Assembly: GCF_006715725.1 (NCBI RefSeq)
Contig: NZ_VFNU01000001.1
Coordinates: 496,001-560,000, forward strand
Length of the DNA stretch: 64,000 bases
Direction of reading: 5' to 3'
Source of the DNA: Nocardioides sp. SLBN-35
GTDB taxonomy: Bacteria; Actinomycetota; Actinomycetes; Propionibacteriales; Nocardioidaceae
Part shown: positions 42,440 through 49,957 of the stretch, one piece after another
How positions within the stretch are numbered: position 1 is the first letter of the stretch
Layout: each line of letters opens with the position of its first letter
Notes under the pieces: generated by a model
What the model was told of the DNA's origin: nothing
The model's database searches: none
The model's input: the letters and a program-made list of their open reading frames with translations, nothing else
Position numbers and translations under genes: made by a program

Positions 42440-42476
42440 GGGGGAACTGGCCTGAGAGAGAAATCGTTGCGAGGCT

Positions 42477-42503
42477 GTCGTATCGAGCATCCCTCGTTCG
42501 TGG
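42477..42503 (+). promoter_or_regulatory. Possible ECF-type promoter before the DGPF gene
   Basis: TGTCGT (42477-42482), 17 bases, CGTG (42500-42503), about 60 bases upstream of the DGPF start. ECF42 sigma factors are reported to read TGTCGA-like -35 elements before their DGPF partner genes. Weak evidence by sequence alone. Confidence 0.3.
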
Positions 42504-42561
42504 AGGGGGTGGGTGGCGGCCATCGGGGCCGTCCCGCACCGACCGAGACCAGGAGATCCCC

Positions 42562-42912
42562 ATGACGCAGTACCTGCTGTCCGTGCACGGCAACGAGGAC
42601 GACTACGAGCAGATCACCCCGGACCAGATGCAGCAGATGTTCGCCGACACCGACCGGTTCAACCAGGGGCTGCAGGCCGACGGGGTCTGGGTGTTCGGCG
42701 GTGGGCTCGAGACCGTCACCTCCGCGTCCGTCGTCGACGGCACCGGCGACGCCCCGGTCGTCACCGACGGCCCCTACCTCGAGACCAAGGAGCACATCGG
42801 CGGCTTCTGGATCATCGACGTCCCCGACCACGACACCGCCATGCGGTACGCCGCCGCCGGGTCCAAGGCCTGCCAGGGCAAGGTCGAGGTCCGTCCCTTC
42901 CAGGCCGAATGA
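42562..42912 (+). CDS. YCII-related DGPF domain protein
   Basis: 116 residues. The DGPF motif appears as TDGPYLETKEHIGGFWIID. Ribosome site AGGAG 7 bases before ATG 42562. Members of this family are the usual genomic partners and targets of ECF42 sigma factors, and here the stop overlaps the sigma gene start (ATGA). Biochemical role is not established. Confidence 0.9.
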   Translation: MTQYLLSVHGNEDDYEQITPDQMQQMFADTDRFNQGLQADGVWVFGGGLETVTSASVVDGTGDAPVVTDGPYLETKEHIGGFWIIDVPDHDTAMRYAAAGSKACQGKVEVRPFQAE

Positions 42913-44159
42913 ACGCGGAGATCGAGGAGGTCGCGCAGCGACCGTCACGAGATCCCCGCGCGGCCGTCGAACGGATCTTCCGCGACGAGTACGGCCGGCT
43001 GATCGCCTCCCTGGTCCGCCGCTTCGGCGACATCGACCTCGCCGAGGACGCAGCCGGGGAAGCGCTCGTCACCGCACTCGAGAAGTGGCCGGCGGACGGC
43101 GTGCCGCCCAATCCCGGCGCGTGGCTCACCACCACCGCCGGCAACCGGGCGATCGACCGCATCCGCCGCGAGAAGCTCCGCGATGGCAAGCACCAGGCAG
43201 CCGTCATGATCGAGGACGACACACCCCACGAGCCGACCGGCGTCATCGAGGACGACCGGCTCCGGCTGATCTTCACCTGCTGCCACCCGGCGCTCGCACC
43301 GGAGGCACGGATCGCGCTCACCCTGCGCCTGCTCGGCGGCCTGACCGTCGCCGAGATCGCCAGCGCCTTCCTCGTCCAGGAGACGACGATGGCGCAGCGG
43401 ATCACCCGCGCCAAGGCCAAGATCAAGGGCGCGAACATCCCCTACCGGGTGCCGGAGGACGAGGACCTGCCCTCGCGGGTCGGGGCCGTGCTCGCGGTGC
43501 TGCTGCTGATCTTCAACGAGGGCTACCTCTCCTCCGGCGACGGCGACCCGGTCCGCTCGGAGCTCACCGGCGAGGCGATCCGGCTGGCGCGGATCCTCCA
43601 CCAGCTGCTGCCCACCGACCTCGAGGCCACCGGCCTGCTGGCGATGCTGCTGCTCACCGAGGCCCGTCGTACGGCCCGGGTCCGGGGCGGCGAGCTGGTC
43701 CCGCTGGAGGAGCAGGACCGCGGCGGCTGGGACCGGGCGCTGATCGCGGAGGGCCACGACCTGGTCCGGGCCTGCCTGGCGGCCAACCGGCCTGGGCGCT
43801 ACCAGATCCTGGCCGCGGTGAACGCCGTCCACACCGACGCCCCGACCGCCGCCGCGACCGACTGGTCCCAGGTGGTCGCGCTCTACGACCAGCTCGCCCG
43901 CATCGACCCGTCGCCGATCGTCGCGCTCAACCGGGCGGTCGCCGTCGCCGAGCTCGACGGCCCCGAGGTCGCGCTCGCGATCGTCGAGCGGCTGCCGCTC
44001 GACGGCTACCACGCCTGGCACGCCACCCGCGCCGAGCTGCTGCGCCGGCTCGGTCGCAGCGCCGCCGCCCGGGAGCAGTACGACGCCGCGCTGGCCGTGT
44101 GCGACAACCAGGCCGAGCGCGCCTTCCTGCTCAGGAAGCGGGGACAGCTGGCCGGGTGA
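42909..44159 (+). CDS. ECF42-type sigma factor with C-terminal extension
   Basis: 416 residues. Sigma2 region: VERIFRDEYGRLIASLVRRFGDIDLAEDA and WLTTTAGNRAIDRIRREK. Sigma4 region: LTLRLLGGLTVAEIASAFLVQETTMAQRITRAK. A 200-residue helical TPR-like extension follows (DUF6596; NEGYLSS, ALNRAVAVAEL), which in this group is needed for activity and replaces an anti-sigma factor. Residues 4-16 (EIEEVAQRPSRDP) are translated from a copy of the dispersed REP-like repeat (42921-42954) and are not part of the family. Linked to a DGPF gene, as usual. Convergent overlap of 29 bases with the histidine kinase gene. Confidence 0.92.
   Translation: MNAEIEEVAQRPSRDPRAAVERIFRDEYGRLIASLVRRFGDIDLAEDAAGEALVTALEKWPADGVPPNPGAWLTTTAGNRAIDRIRREKLRDGKHQAAVMIEDDTPHEPTGVIEDDRLRLIFTCCHPALAPEARIALTLRLLGGLTVAEIASAFLVQETTMAQRITRAKAKIKGANIPYRVPEDEDLPSRVGAVLAVLLLIFNEGYLSSGDGDPVRSELTGEAIRLARILHQLLPTDLEATGLLAMLLLTEARRTARVRGGELVPLEEQDRGGWDRALIAEGHDLVRACLAANRPGRYQILAAVNAVHTDAPTAAATDWSQVVALYDQLARIDPSPIVALNRAVAVAELDGPEVALAIVERLPLDGYHAWHATRAELLRRLGRSAAAREQYDAALAVCDNQAERAFLLRKRGQLAG
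42921..42954 (+). repeat. Short palindromic dispersed repeat (REP-like), copy 4, inside a gene
   Basis: ATCGAGGAGGTCGCGCAGCG then ACCGTCACGAGATCC. It is in frame at the start of the ECF42-type sigma gene, adding about 13 residues. Same sequence as 16374-16411 apart from its ends. Confidence 0.75.
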
Positions 44160-45405
44160 CGGTCCGGTCGCGCGGCGGGATCCACAGCACGAACCGCGTG
44201 GTGGGCGAGGCCGGGTCGAGCGACAGGTGGCCGCCGCACACCTCGGCGAGCTCCGCTGCGACGGCCAGGCCGATCCCCTCGGAGCCGCCGGTCCCGCTGC
44301 TCACCCCGCGCCGGAACACCTCGGGGCCCAGCTGCGGGGTGCCCTCGTCGCCGACGACGACCTCCAGGTGGGTGCCGGCGTCGCGGACCTCGACGCTGAT
44401 CGTGCCGCGGCCGTGCTTGCGGGCGTTGTCGATGAGGACGTCGAGCACCTGCTCCAGCGGCCCGATCGGCACCCGGGTCCGCGAGCGTCGCCCGACCTGC
44501 CCGGTGACCAGCTCCCGCGACTCCGCGGCCAGCCGCCGCGACCAGCGTGCCGCGCTCGCCTCCACCACGGCGACGAGGTCGACCACCTGCTGCGCCTCGA
44601 TCCGGCGGCCGCGGGCCAGGTCGAGCAGCTGGTCGATCGAGCCGCTGAGCCGGTCGAGCTCGCCGAGCCCGCGCTCCAGCTCGACGGCGACCGCGGGGTC
44701 GGTCTCCGGCCACAGGGTCAGGTCCTCGAGGTTGAGGCGAAGGGCGGTGATCGGCGTACGCAGCTGGTGGGAGGCGTTGGCGGCGAACTCGCGCTCCCGG
44801 CGAACCAGGTCGTCGAGCCGGGTGGCCGCGCCGCGCAGGGAGGTGCCGATCGCGTCGGCCTCCGGGACGGCGTACGTCGGCACGTCGATGTCGAACCGGC
44901 CGTTCCCCAGGTCGCGGGAGAACCCGGCGAGGTCCTGGAAGGGGCGCGAGAGGCGGCGGGCGATGAGCACGCCCAGCACCCCCGCGGCGAGTGCCAGCGC
45001 CAGGCCGAGGACGACCAGGGGCAGCAGGGCTTCGCGGATGCTCGCGCCGATCGAATCGCCGGTGACGCTCAACCGCAGGGTGCTGCCGTCGGCGAGCTGC
45101 CGCGTCACCGTGACGTCCTCGGCGTCGGTCGCGGGGTCGCCCACCACGATCGGCGTCCCCGACGGCCGGTCCAGCTCGACCCGGTCGGCGGCCACCAGTC
45201 CCCCGCGGAGCAGGTCCTCGTCGACCTCGCCGCCGCCGCGCGTCCTCTCGGCGACCAGGTCCTCGAGCACCGCCGCGCTGCCGGTCAGGCCGCTGCGGGC
45301 CTGGTCGCGGACCAGGTCGGCGAGGAAGTAGGCCCGCGGTACGCCGTACAGGCCGATCACGGCGATCGTGAGGCCAACGAACGCGAGGACCAGCCGGTCA
45401 CGCAT
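44131..45405 (-). CDS. Two-component sensor histidine kinase
   Basis: 424 residues. Two membrane helices (about 6-26 and 127-150) flank a short outside sensor domain; then a HAMP linker (ARRLSRPFQDLAGFSRDLG), the H-box FAANASHQLRTPITALRLNL with His213, N-box LIDNARKHGRG, and G-boxes GDEGTP and GTGGSEGIGLAV. The start is 6 bases after the response regulator stop. It ends the minus-strand unit that begins with an Ig-like exported protein, so its signal may come from the cell surface (inference). Confidence 0.93.
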   Translation of the reverse strand: MRDRLVLAFVGLTIAVIGLYGVPRAYFLADLVRDQARSGLTGSAAVLEDLVAERTRGGGEVDEDLLRGGLVAADRVELDRPSGTPIVVGDPATDAEDVTVTRQLADGSTLRLSVTGDSIGASIREALLPLVVLGLALALAAGVLGVLIARRLSRPFQDLAGFSRDLGNGRFDIDVPTYAVPEADAIGTSLRGAATRLDDLVRREREFAANASHQLRTPITALRLNLEDLTLWPETDPAVAVELERGLGELDRLSGSIDQLLDLARGRRIEAQQVVDLVAVVEASAARWSRRLAAESRELVTGQVGRRSRTRVPIGPLEQVLDVLIDNARKHGRGTISVEVRDAGTHLEVVVGDEGTPQLGPEVFRRGVSSGTGGSEGIGLAVAAELAEVCGGHLSLDPASPTTRFVLWIPPRDRTVTRPAVPAS

Positions 45406-45411
45406 CGGTGC

Positions 45412-46131
45412 TCAGTCCTCCTCCAACCGGAACCCGACGCCCCGCACGGTGTCGAGCCGGATCGGGGCGTCGCCGTCGACCAGCTTCTGGCGCAGCCGGC
45501 CGACCGTGGTGTCGAGGGTCTTGGTCGACCCGAACCAGTTCTCGTCCCAGACCCGGGCCATCAGGTCCTCACGGGTGACCACGGCGCCGCGGCGATCGTC
45601 GAGCAGGGCGAGGACGTCGAACTCCTTGGCGGTCAGGGACAGCTCGCTCCCGCCGACCCAGGCGCGGCGGGCGTCCCGGTCGAGTCGGAAGGTCTCCGCG
45701 GCCGGCGCAGTGGGTGCGGGGCCGGGGGCGGGCGTCGCGATCACGTCGGGGTCGGCTACCACCGCGGGCCGGTGTGAGCGGCGCAGCAGGGCCCGCACCC
45801 GCGCGAGCAGCTCGGAGAGGCTGAACGGCTTGGCCAGGTAGTCGTCGGCGCCGACGTCGAGGCCCACGACCCGGTCGAGCTCACCGGCCCGCGCGGTGAG
45901 GATGACGATGCCGCCCTCGAAGCCGTCGGCCCGGACCTGACGGCACACGTCGAGACCGTCCATGTCGGGCAGGCCGAGGTCGAGGAGCAGCAGGTCGATG
46001 CCGCCGCCGGCGACCCGGTCGATCGCCGGCCGGCCGGCCGCGACCCGGTCGACGTCGTACCCCTCGCGCTGGACCGCGCGCACGAGCGGGGCGGCGATGG
46101 CGTCGTCGTCCTCGACGATCAGCAGGCGCAC
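45412..46131 (-). CDS. OmpR-type response regulator
   Basis: Receiver domain with acidic pocket VEDDDA, phosphorylation site Asp51 (LLLLDLGLPDMDG), and Lys in DDYLAKPFSL; a Pro/Ala linker; then the winged helix (ELSLTAKEFDVLALL, TLDTTVGRLRQKL, IRLDTVRGVGFRLEE). GTG 46131 has GGTGAGG five bases upstream and gives 239 residues; ATG 46149 would add six and overlap the upstream gene by 11 bases. Partner of the kinase that follows. Confidence 0.92.
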   Translation of the reverse strand: MRLLIVEDDDAIAAPLVRAVQREGYDVDRVAAGRPAIDRVAGGGIDLLLLDLGLPDMDGLDVCRQVRADGFEGGIVILTARAGELDRVVGLDVGADDYLAKPFSLSELLARVRALLRRSHRPAVVADPDVIATPAPGPAPTAPAAETFRLDRDARRAWVGGSELSLTAKEFDVLALLDDRRGAVVTREDLMARVWDENWFGSTKTLDTTVGRLRQKLVDGDAPIRLDTVRGVGFRLEED

Positions 46132-46138
46132 AGGCACC

Positions 46139-46534
46139 TCACCGAGCATAGGGGTCGTCGTCGCGCGAACCGGCCACCCGTGCCCGGTGGGTGCGGATCC
46201 GGCGGTCGGCGTCGATCGCGGCCAGCACCGCGAGCGGCACCGCCATGCCGACGAGCGCGGCCGGGTCGAGGCCGTGCCGCGGCTGCCCCGGCAGCCCGAT
46301 GGTGAGCGCGAGGGCGGTGAGCAGCAGCGGTGCGCCCACGACGAGGACCACGGCCAGCCGCGTCTCGAGGCAGTTGACCCGGGCCAGCGCGGCCGCGGCG
46401 AGCAGGCTGAGCGGGGCGAGGACCAGCGCGCTCGTCGCGACGTGGTCGCCGCCGAGCGCCCACCACGCCTGGCCGAGGCCGAGCGCCGCGGTGAGCGCCG
46501 CCGCCGTCCACGAGCCACGGGTGGGTGCACCCAT
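46139..46534 (-). CDS. Small membrane protein, function unknown
   Basis: 131 residues with about four hydrophobic helices (AAALTAALGLGQAWWALGG; TSALVLAPLSLLAAAALA; LAVVLVVGAPLLLTALALT; ALVGMAVPLAVLAAI). ATG 46534 overlaps the upstream stop (ATGA) and the gene runs up to the response regulator start, so it is an operon member. No family recognised. May assist export or sensing of the repeat protein. Confidence 0.75.
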   Translation of the reverse strand: MGAPTRGSWTAAALTAALGLGQAWWALGGDHVATSALVLAPLSLLAAAALARVNCLETRLAVVLVVGAPLLLTALALTIGLPGQPRHGLDPAALVGMAVPLAVLAAIDADRRIRTHRARVAGSRDDDPYAR

Positions 46535-48336
46535 CAGAACTCCCGGTCGGCTGTGCCGGACTCGGAGACCGGGGTCGCCGCGCAGGCACCGCCGGTCGTG
46601 GCCAGCACCGCCGTCGACGGCGTCCACACCATCGTCGAGGGCGTCGTCACGGTGCGCAGGCCGTTGCCGCTCGCCAGCGACCCGACGGTGATCGTCACGA
46701 CCGTGCGGTCCACCCCGTCCACGGTGAGTGTGGTCGTGGTCATCGTGGCGTTGAACAGCGCGGTCTTGCGTCCCTTGACGTAGTCCTCGCGCAGTCCGAC
46801 CGAGCCGAGCTGCACGGTGGAGCCGTTGCGGAGCACGTCGATCGCGTCGCTCTTGCTGGTGCCGCCGAGCAGGTTGCCGTCGCGCAGCCGCAGGGTCACC
46901 GGAAGGGCGGCGCCGGTCCACCCGGCGCTGATGGTGCCGGGGGCGACGACGTCGCTGTAGGTCAGGGTCAGCGTGTCGCCGGCGTCGACCCGGCCGGCGG
47001 TGCCCTCGCCGTTGGCGCTCTGCACGTCGACGGCGCGGAGCCGGCTGTTGTCCACCTTGCGAGCGCTGAGCACCGCCGAGGTGACCGTCGCGCCCCGGCC
47101 GTCGGTCAGCACGGCGCGCAGGTCGTAGGAGCCGTTCGGGACCGCGGTGGTGTCCCAGGCGCAGGAGTACGGCGCCGCGGCGGCGGTGCAGATGTCGGTC
47201 CAGGTGGACGTCCCGGTCGCGGCGTACTGGACCCGGACCGAGGTCACGCCCGCGGTCGAGCTGCCCTGGGCCGTGATCGTCGCCCGGCCGGACAGGAAGG
47301 CGCCCGGGTCGTCGAGGGACACCGAGGAGACGGTGTTGTCGACGACCCGGCCGGTCACGGCCGCGGAGGTCGCGATGTTGCCGGCCACGTCGGTCGCCAC
47401 CGCCCGGAAGGCGTAGCTGCCGTCGGCCAGCGAGGTCGTCGCGAAGCGGCAGGACCAGGGGTCCACCGTCAGCACGCACAGGCTCTGGAAGCCGCCGCCG
47501 GCCGGGGCGTACTGCAGCACGACCTGCTGCACGCCCGAGCCCGCGTCGCTCGCGGTGGCGGCGAAGGTCGCCGTACCGCTGAGGGGAGTGCCGGGGTCGA
47601 CCATCGCGACCGTGGGCGCGGCGTTGTCGACGAGCACGTCGCTGACGACGGCCGAGGTGGCCGAGGACAGCCCCGAGGTGGCGACGGCCCGCAGGTCGAA
47701 GGAGTCGTTGGCGAAGCCGGTCGTCGACCAGGTGCAGGTGAACGGCGCGCTCAGCCCGCTGCACAGCGTCTTCCAGCTGGTGCCGCCGTTGGTCGTGTAC
47801 TGGACCGTGACCAGCCACGGCAGCAGGCCGCCGTTGTAGACGGTGGACCTGAGCGCGACGCTGCCGCGCACGACGTCTCCGGGGTCGCCGAGCACGACGA
47901 GGACGTTGTTGGCGACGGTCGTGCTGACGACGTCCGAGACGGACGAGTAGCCGGCCCCGTTGACCGCGCGGACCCGCAGGTCGTAGCCGCCGTCGGCACT
48001 GGCGCGGGTGTTCCAGGCGCAGGTGTACGGCGCGGCGGCGGTCGTGCAGGCCGTGGTCCAGGTGCTCGCGCCCGGCGCGAGGTACTGGAAGACGACGGAG
48101 GTGATCGCCGACTCCGCGTCGGTGACCGTCGCGCTCAGCGTCACGGTGCCCTGCACCGGCGTCCCCGGCGAGGCGAGGCTGACAGCCGGAGGCGTCCAGT
48201 CGTCCGCGGCCCGCACTGTCGCGGTGTTCGTCGTCGAGCGCACGAAGGTCGCGTCCGAGGACGTCGTGGACGCCAGGACCAGCCACGCGCCGAGCAGGCC
48301 GAGGACGGCCAGTCGCAGGGCGGTCGGGAGTCGCAT
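46534..48336 (-). CDS. Exported protein with four Cys-paired Ig-like repeats
   Basis: 600 residues. N-terminal hydrophobic signal (LRLAVLGLLGAWLVLASTTSS) then DATFVRSTTNTATV, which resembles the ATFTSQSGNT start of the TasA-like protein and may mark SipW-type processing. Four modules of roughly 93 residues follow (about 48-430), each with a DPG or SPGTP turn and a Cys pair of the form C..AAPYTCAWNT; the second pair is CSGLSAPFTC, the third CVLTVDPWSC, the fourth CTAAAAPYSC. A distinct 150-residue C-terminal domain has a beta structure but no sorting signal. Probably a surface or fibre component. Confidence 0.83.
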   Translation of the reverse strand: MRLPTALRLAVLGLLGAWLVLASTTSSDATFVRSTTNTATVRAADDWTPPAVSLASPGTPVQGTVTLSATVTDAESAITSVVFQYLAPGASTWTTACTTAAAPYTCAWNTRASADGGYDLRVRAVNGAGYSSVSDVVSTTVANNVLVVLGDPGDVVRGSVALRSTVYNGGLLPWLVTVQYTTNGGTSWKTLCSGLSAPFTCTWSTTGFANDSFDLRAVATSGLSSATSAVVSDVLVDNAAPTVAMVDPGTPLSGTATFAATASDAGSGVQQVVLQYAPAGGGFQSLCVLTVDPWSCRFATTSLADGSYAFRAVATDVAGNIATSAAVTGRVVDNTVSSVSLDDPGAFLSGRATITAQGSSTAGVTSVRVQYAATGTSTWTDICTAAAAPYSCAWDTTAVPNGSYDLRAVLTDGRGATVTSAVLSARKVDNSRLRAVDVQSANGEGTAGRVDAGDTLTLTYSDVVAPGTISAGWTGAALPVTLRLRDGNLLGGTSKSDAIDVLRNGSTVQLGSVGLREDYVKGRKTALFNATMTTTTLTVDGVDRTVVTITVGSLASGNGLRTVTTPSTMVWTPSTAVLATTGGACAATPVSESGTADREF

Positions 48337-48510
48337 GGGGCGTCCTTCGTGACGGGTCGGGCTACGGGGTGAGGCTCGTCCTCAACGCTAGGGAGGACGA
48401 CGCCACGGGAGATCCACGGACAGGTCACGCGATCTCCACAAAACGAGGGGCGCCGGGCCCGCGTTCCCACAGACGCGGACCCGGCTGTCCCCAGTCGACG
48501 GCCGTGGCCG

Positions 48511-49065
48511 TCAGGCCGTCCGGACTCGGCCCCCCAGCGTCGAGTCCGGACGAGAGCGGAGGGCAGCGACGAGCTGCCCGAGGCTGAGCAGGGCGACCAG
48601 TCCCGCCGGTACGCCGATCACGAGCATCCGGGTGTCCCGGTCGGCGAGCGCGATCAGCGCGTACCCGACGTATGGCACCGAGAACGCGACCACCGGCTGC
48701 TGCTGCGAGGTGAGCGAGAACCGCCACGGGTCGGGGTCCGGGTTGGCGTCGCCCTGGGTGCGCAGCACCTGCCTGCCCTGGTCGTCCCGGGTGATCCGGA
48801 TGATCCGGTGGGTCACCAGCGTGGTGACGCCCGAGGCGGCCGGCGGCTGGTAGGTGATGACGTCGCCGACCTCCAGGTCGGCCGCCGCGACCTCGCGCTC
48901 GAAGACCACCGAGCCCTTGTCGTACGTCCCGGTCATCGAGCCGCCCGTGATGACGTAGCGCTGGAACCCGAGGCCCGACGGCAGCACGAAGGCGACCGCG
49001 GCGAGCGCGACGGCGACGAGCGCCAGGGTGGCGGCGCCGTTGGCGACGCGACGGGTGGCGGTCAT
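48511..49065 (-). CDS. SipW-type signal peptidase I
   Basis: 184 residues, two membrane helices (about 10-30 and 148-170). Catalytic Ser in ITGGSMTGTYDKG; the general base is His in TLVTHRIIRI where E. coli-type enzymes have Lys, so this is the ER/SipW class. Third conserved block RTQGDANPDPDPW. Starts 2 bases after the TasA-like stop, a pairing known from Bacillus sipW-tasA, and most likely cleaves that protein and perhaps the Ig-repeat protein. Confidence 0.93.
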   Translation of the reverse strand: MTATRRVANGAATLALVAVALAAVAFVLPSGLGFQRYVITGGSMTGTYDKGSVVFEREVAAADLEVGDVITYQPPAASGVTTLVTHRIIRITRDDQGRQVLRTQGDANPDPDPWRFSLTSQQQPVVAFSVPYVGYALIALADRDTRMLVIGVPAGLVALLSLGQLVAALRSRPDSTLGGRVRTA

Positions 49066-49067
49066 GG

Positions 49068-49598
49068 TCAGTTGGTGTAGCTGTCGCCGTTGAGCTGGAC
49101 CGAGTCCCACTGGTAGGCGGCCGAGGCGGCCTTGCCCTGGTCGGCGTTCGGCGCGGTGGCGGCGAGCTTCACGGTGAACCGGAAGGTGTCGACCGCGCTC
49201 GGCTGGATCACGCCGATGTCGGTCTTCGCGCCGTCGACCAGGCCGCCGAAGGTGCCGTTGTAGACGGTCGCGCCGGTCGTGGTGTTCGTGATGGCCAGGG
49301 TCAGGTTGTCGCCGGTGAACCCGTTGGTCGAGGACGTCTCGGTCAGGCTGAACGACGCCGGCAGGCTGCCGGTGTTGGTCAGCGACAGGGTGCCGGTCAG
49401 GGTGTCGCCCGGCTTGAGACCGGTCAGGTCGAAGATCGCGCCGCCGTCCTTGGAGTTCGCCTGCGCCAGGGTGCCCGAGGTCACCGCGCTGATCGTGTTG
49501 CCCGACTGCGACGTGAACGTCGCGCCGGAGCCCACGGCGATCGCGCCGGCGGCGGACAGGGTGGCGAGCGGGACGAGGATCTTGCGGGACATGCGCAT
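49068..49598 (-). CDS. TasA/camelysin-like exported protein
   Basis: 176 residues from ATG 49598 (site AGGAGAAG). Signal LVPLATLSAAGAIAVGSGATF followed directly by TSQSGNTISAVTSGTL, the typical start of SipW-processed fibre proteins. The rest is a beta-sandwich with GLKPGDTLTGTLSLTNTGSLPASFSLTE (positions 49340-49440), the usual TasA/CalY domain. In Bacillus such proteins form biofilm fibres; here a surface filament is inferred. Confidence 0.85.
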   Translation of the reverse strand: MRMSRKILVPLATLSAAGAIAVGSGATFTSQSGNTISAVTSGTLAQANSKDGGAIFDLTGLKPGDTLTGTLSLTNTGSLPASFSLTETSSTNGFTGDNLTLAITNTTTGATVYNGTFGGLVDGAKTDIGVIQPSAVDTFRFTVKLAATAPNADQGKAASAAYQWDSVQLNGDSYTN

Positions 49599-49720
49599 GG
49601 CGGGGCTTCTCCTGTGGGGGTCGTGCTCGTCGTGAGCAGCGGTGGTGGTGATGACCAGAACTCTGCTCGTCGGCGATCCACAGCCGGTCCACGAGAAGCC
49701 CGCACGACCTCCCCGGTACC

Positions 49721-49770
49721 GCCACAGCTCGCCACAGGTCTCCACAGCTCGGCACAGCTCGCCACGAGCG
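49721..49770. repeat. Five tandem 10-bp units upstream of the TasA-like gene
   Basis: Units read GCCACAGCTC, GCCACAGGTC, TCCACAGCTC, GGCACAGCTC, GCCACGAGCG. The exact 10-base period places each unit on nearly the same DNA face. The array is about 120 bases upstream of the TasA-like start, a position suitable for cooperative regulator binding. The rest of the 49599-49957 gap holds a palindromic element (49784-49949) and no gene that I can see. Confidence 0.6.
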
Positions 49771-49783
49771 CCCCGGTGGGTTC

Positions 49784-49949
49784 CCTAGGGAAGCACTGAT
49801 CAATCCCGCCTGCTACGCGCCGCGATCCACGCACGCTGGCTGCGTTGCAGACGCTCGACGTGCGCCCAGCATGACTTCGCGCCTGCGCCTTGCCATCGCG
49901 CGCGCCTCGCGACGCTCGCGACGGCGCCATTGATCAGTGCTTCCCTAGG
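49784..49949. repeat. 166-bp inverted-repeat element, family B copy 1
   Basis: Perfect 21-base arms (49784-49804, 49929-49949) starting CCTAGGGAAGCACTGATC. The core shares blocks CTGCGTTGC-GACGCTCG and GCGCCTTGC-ATCGC with the element at 59702-59860, while the arms are unrelated in sequence. It ends 8 bases before the ATG of the M3 peptidase, where a ribosome site would be expected. Confidence 0.75.
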
Positions 49950-49957
49950 CTGGCGTC

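Noticed and set aside
46139..48286. 715-codon frame across the Ig-repeat gene
   Set aside because: Only its last 131 codons (small membrane protein) look real; the rest is a shadow of the Ig-repeat gene, which has a signal peptide and repeated Cys pairs.
49784..49949. Insertion sequence
   Set aside because: Despite perfect terminal arms there is no transposase frame in 166 bases; at most a non-autonomous element.
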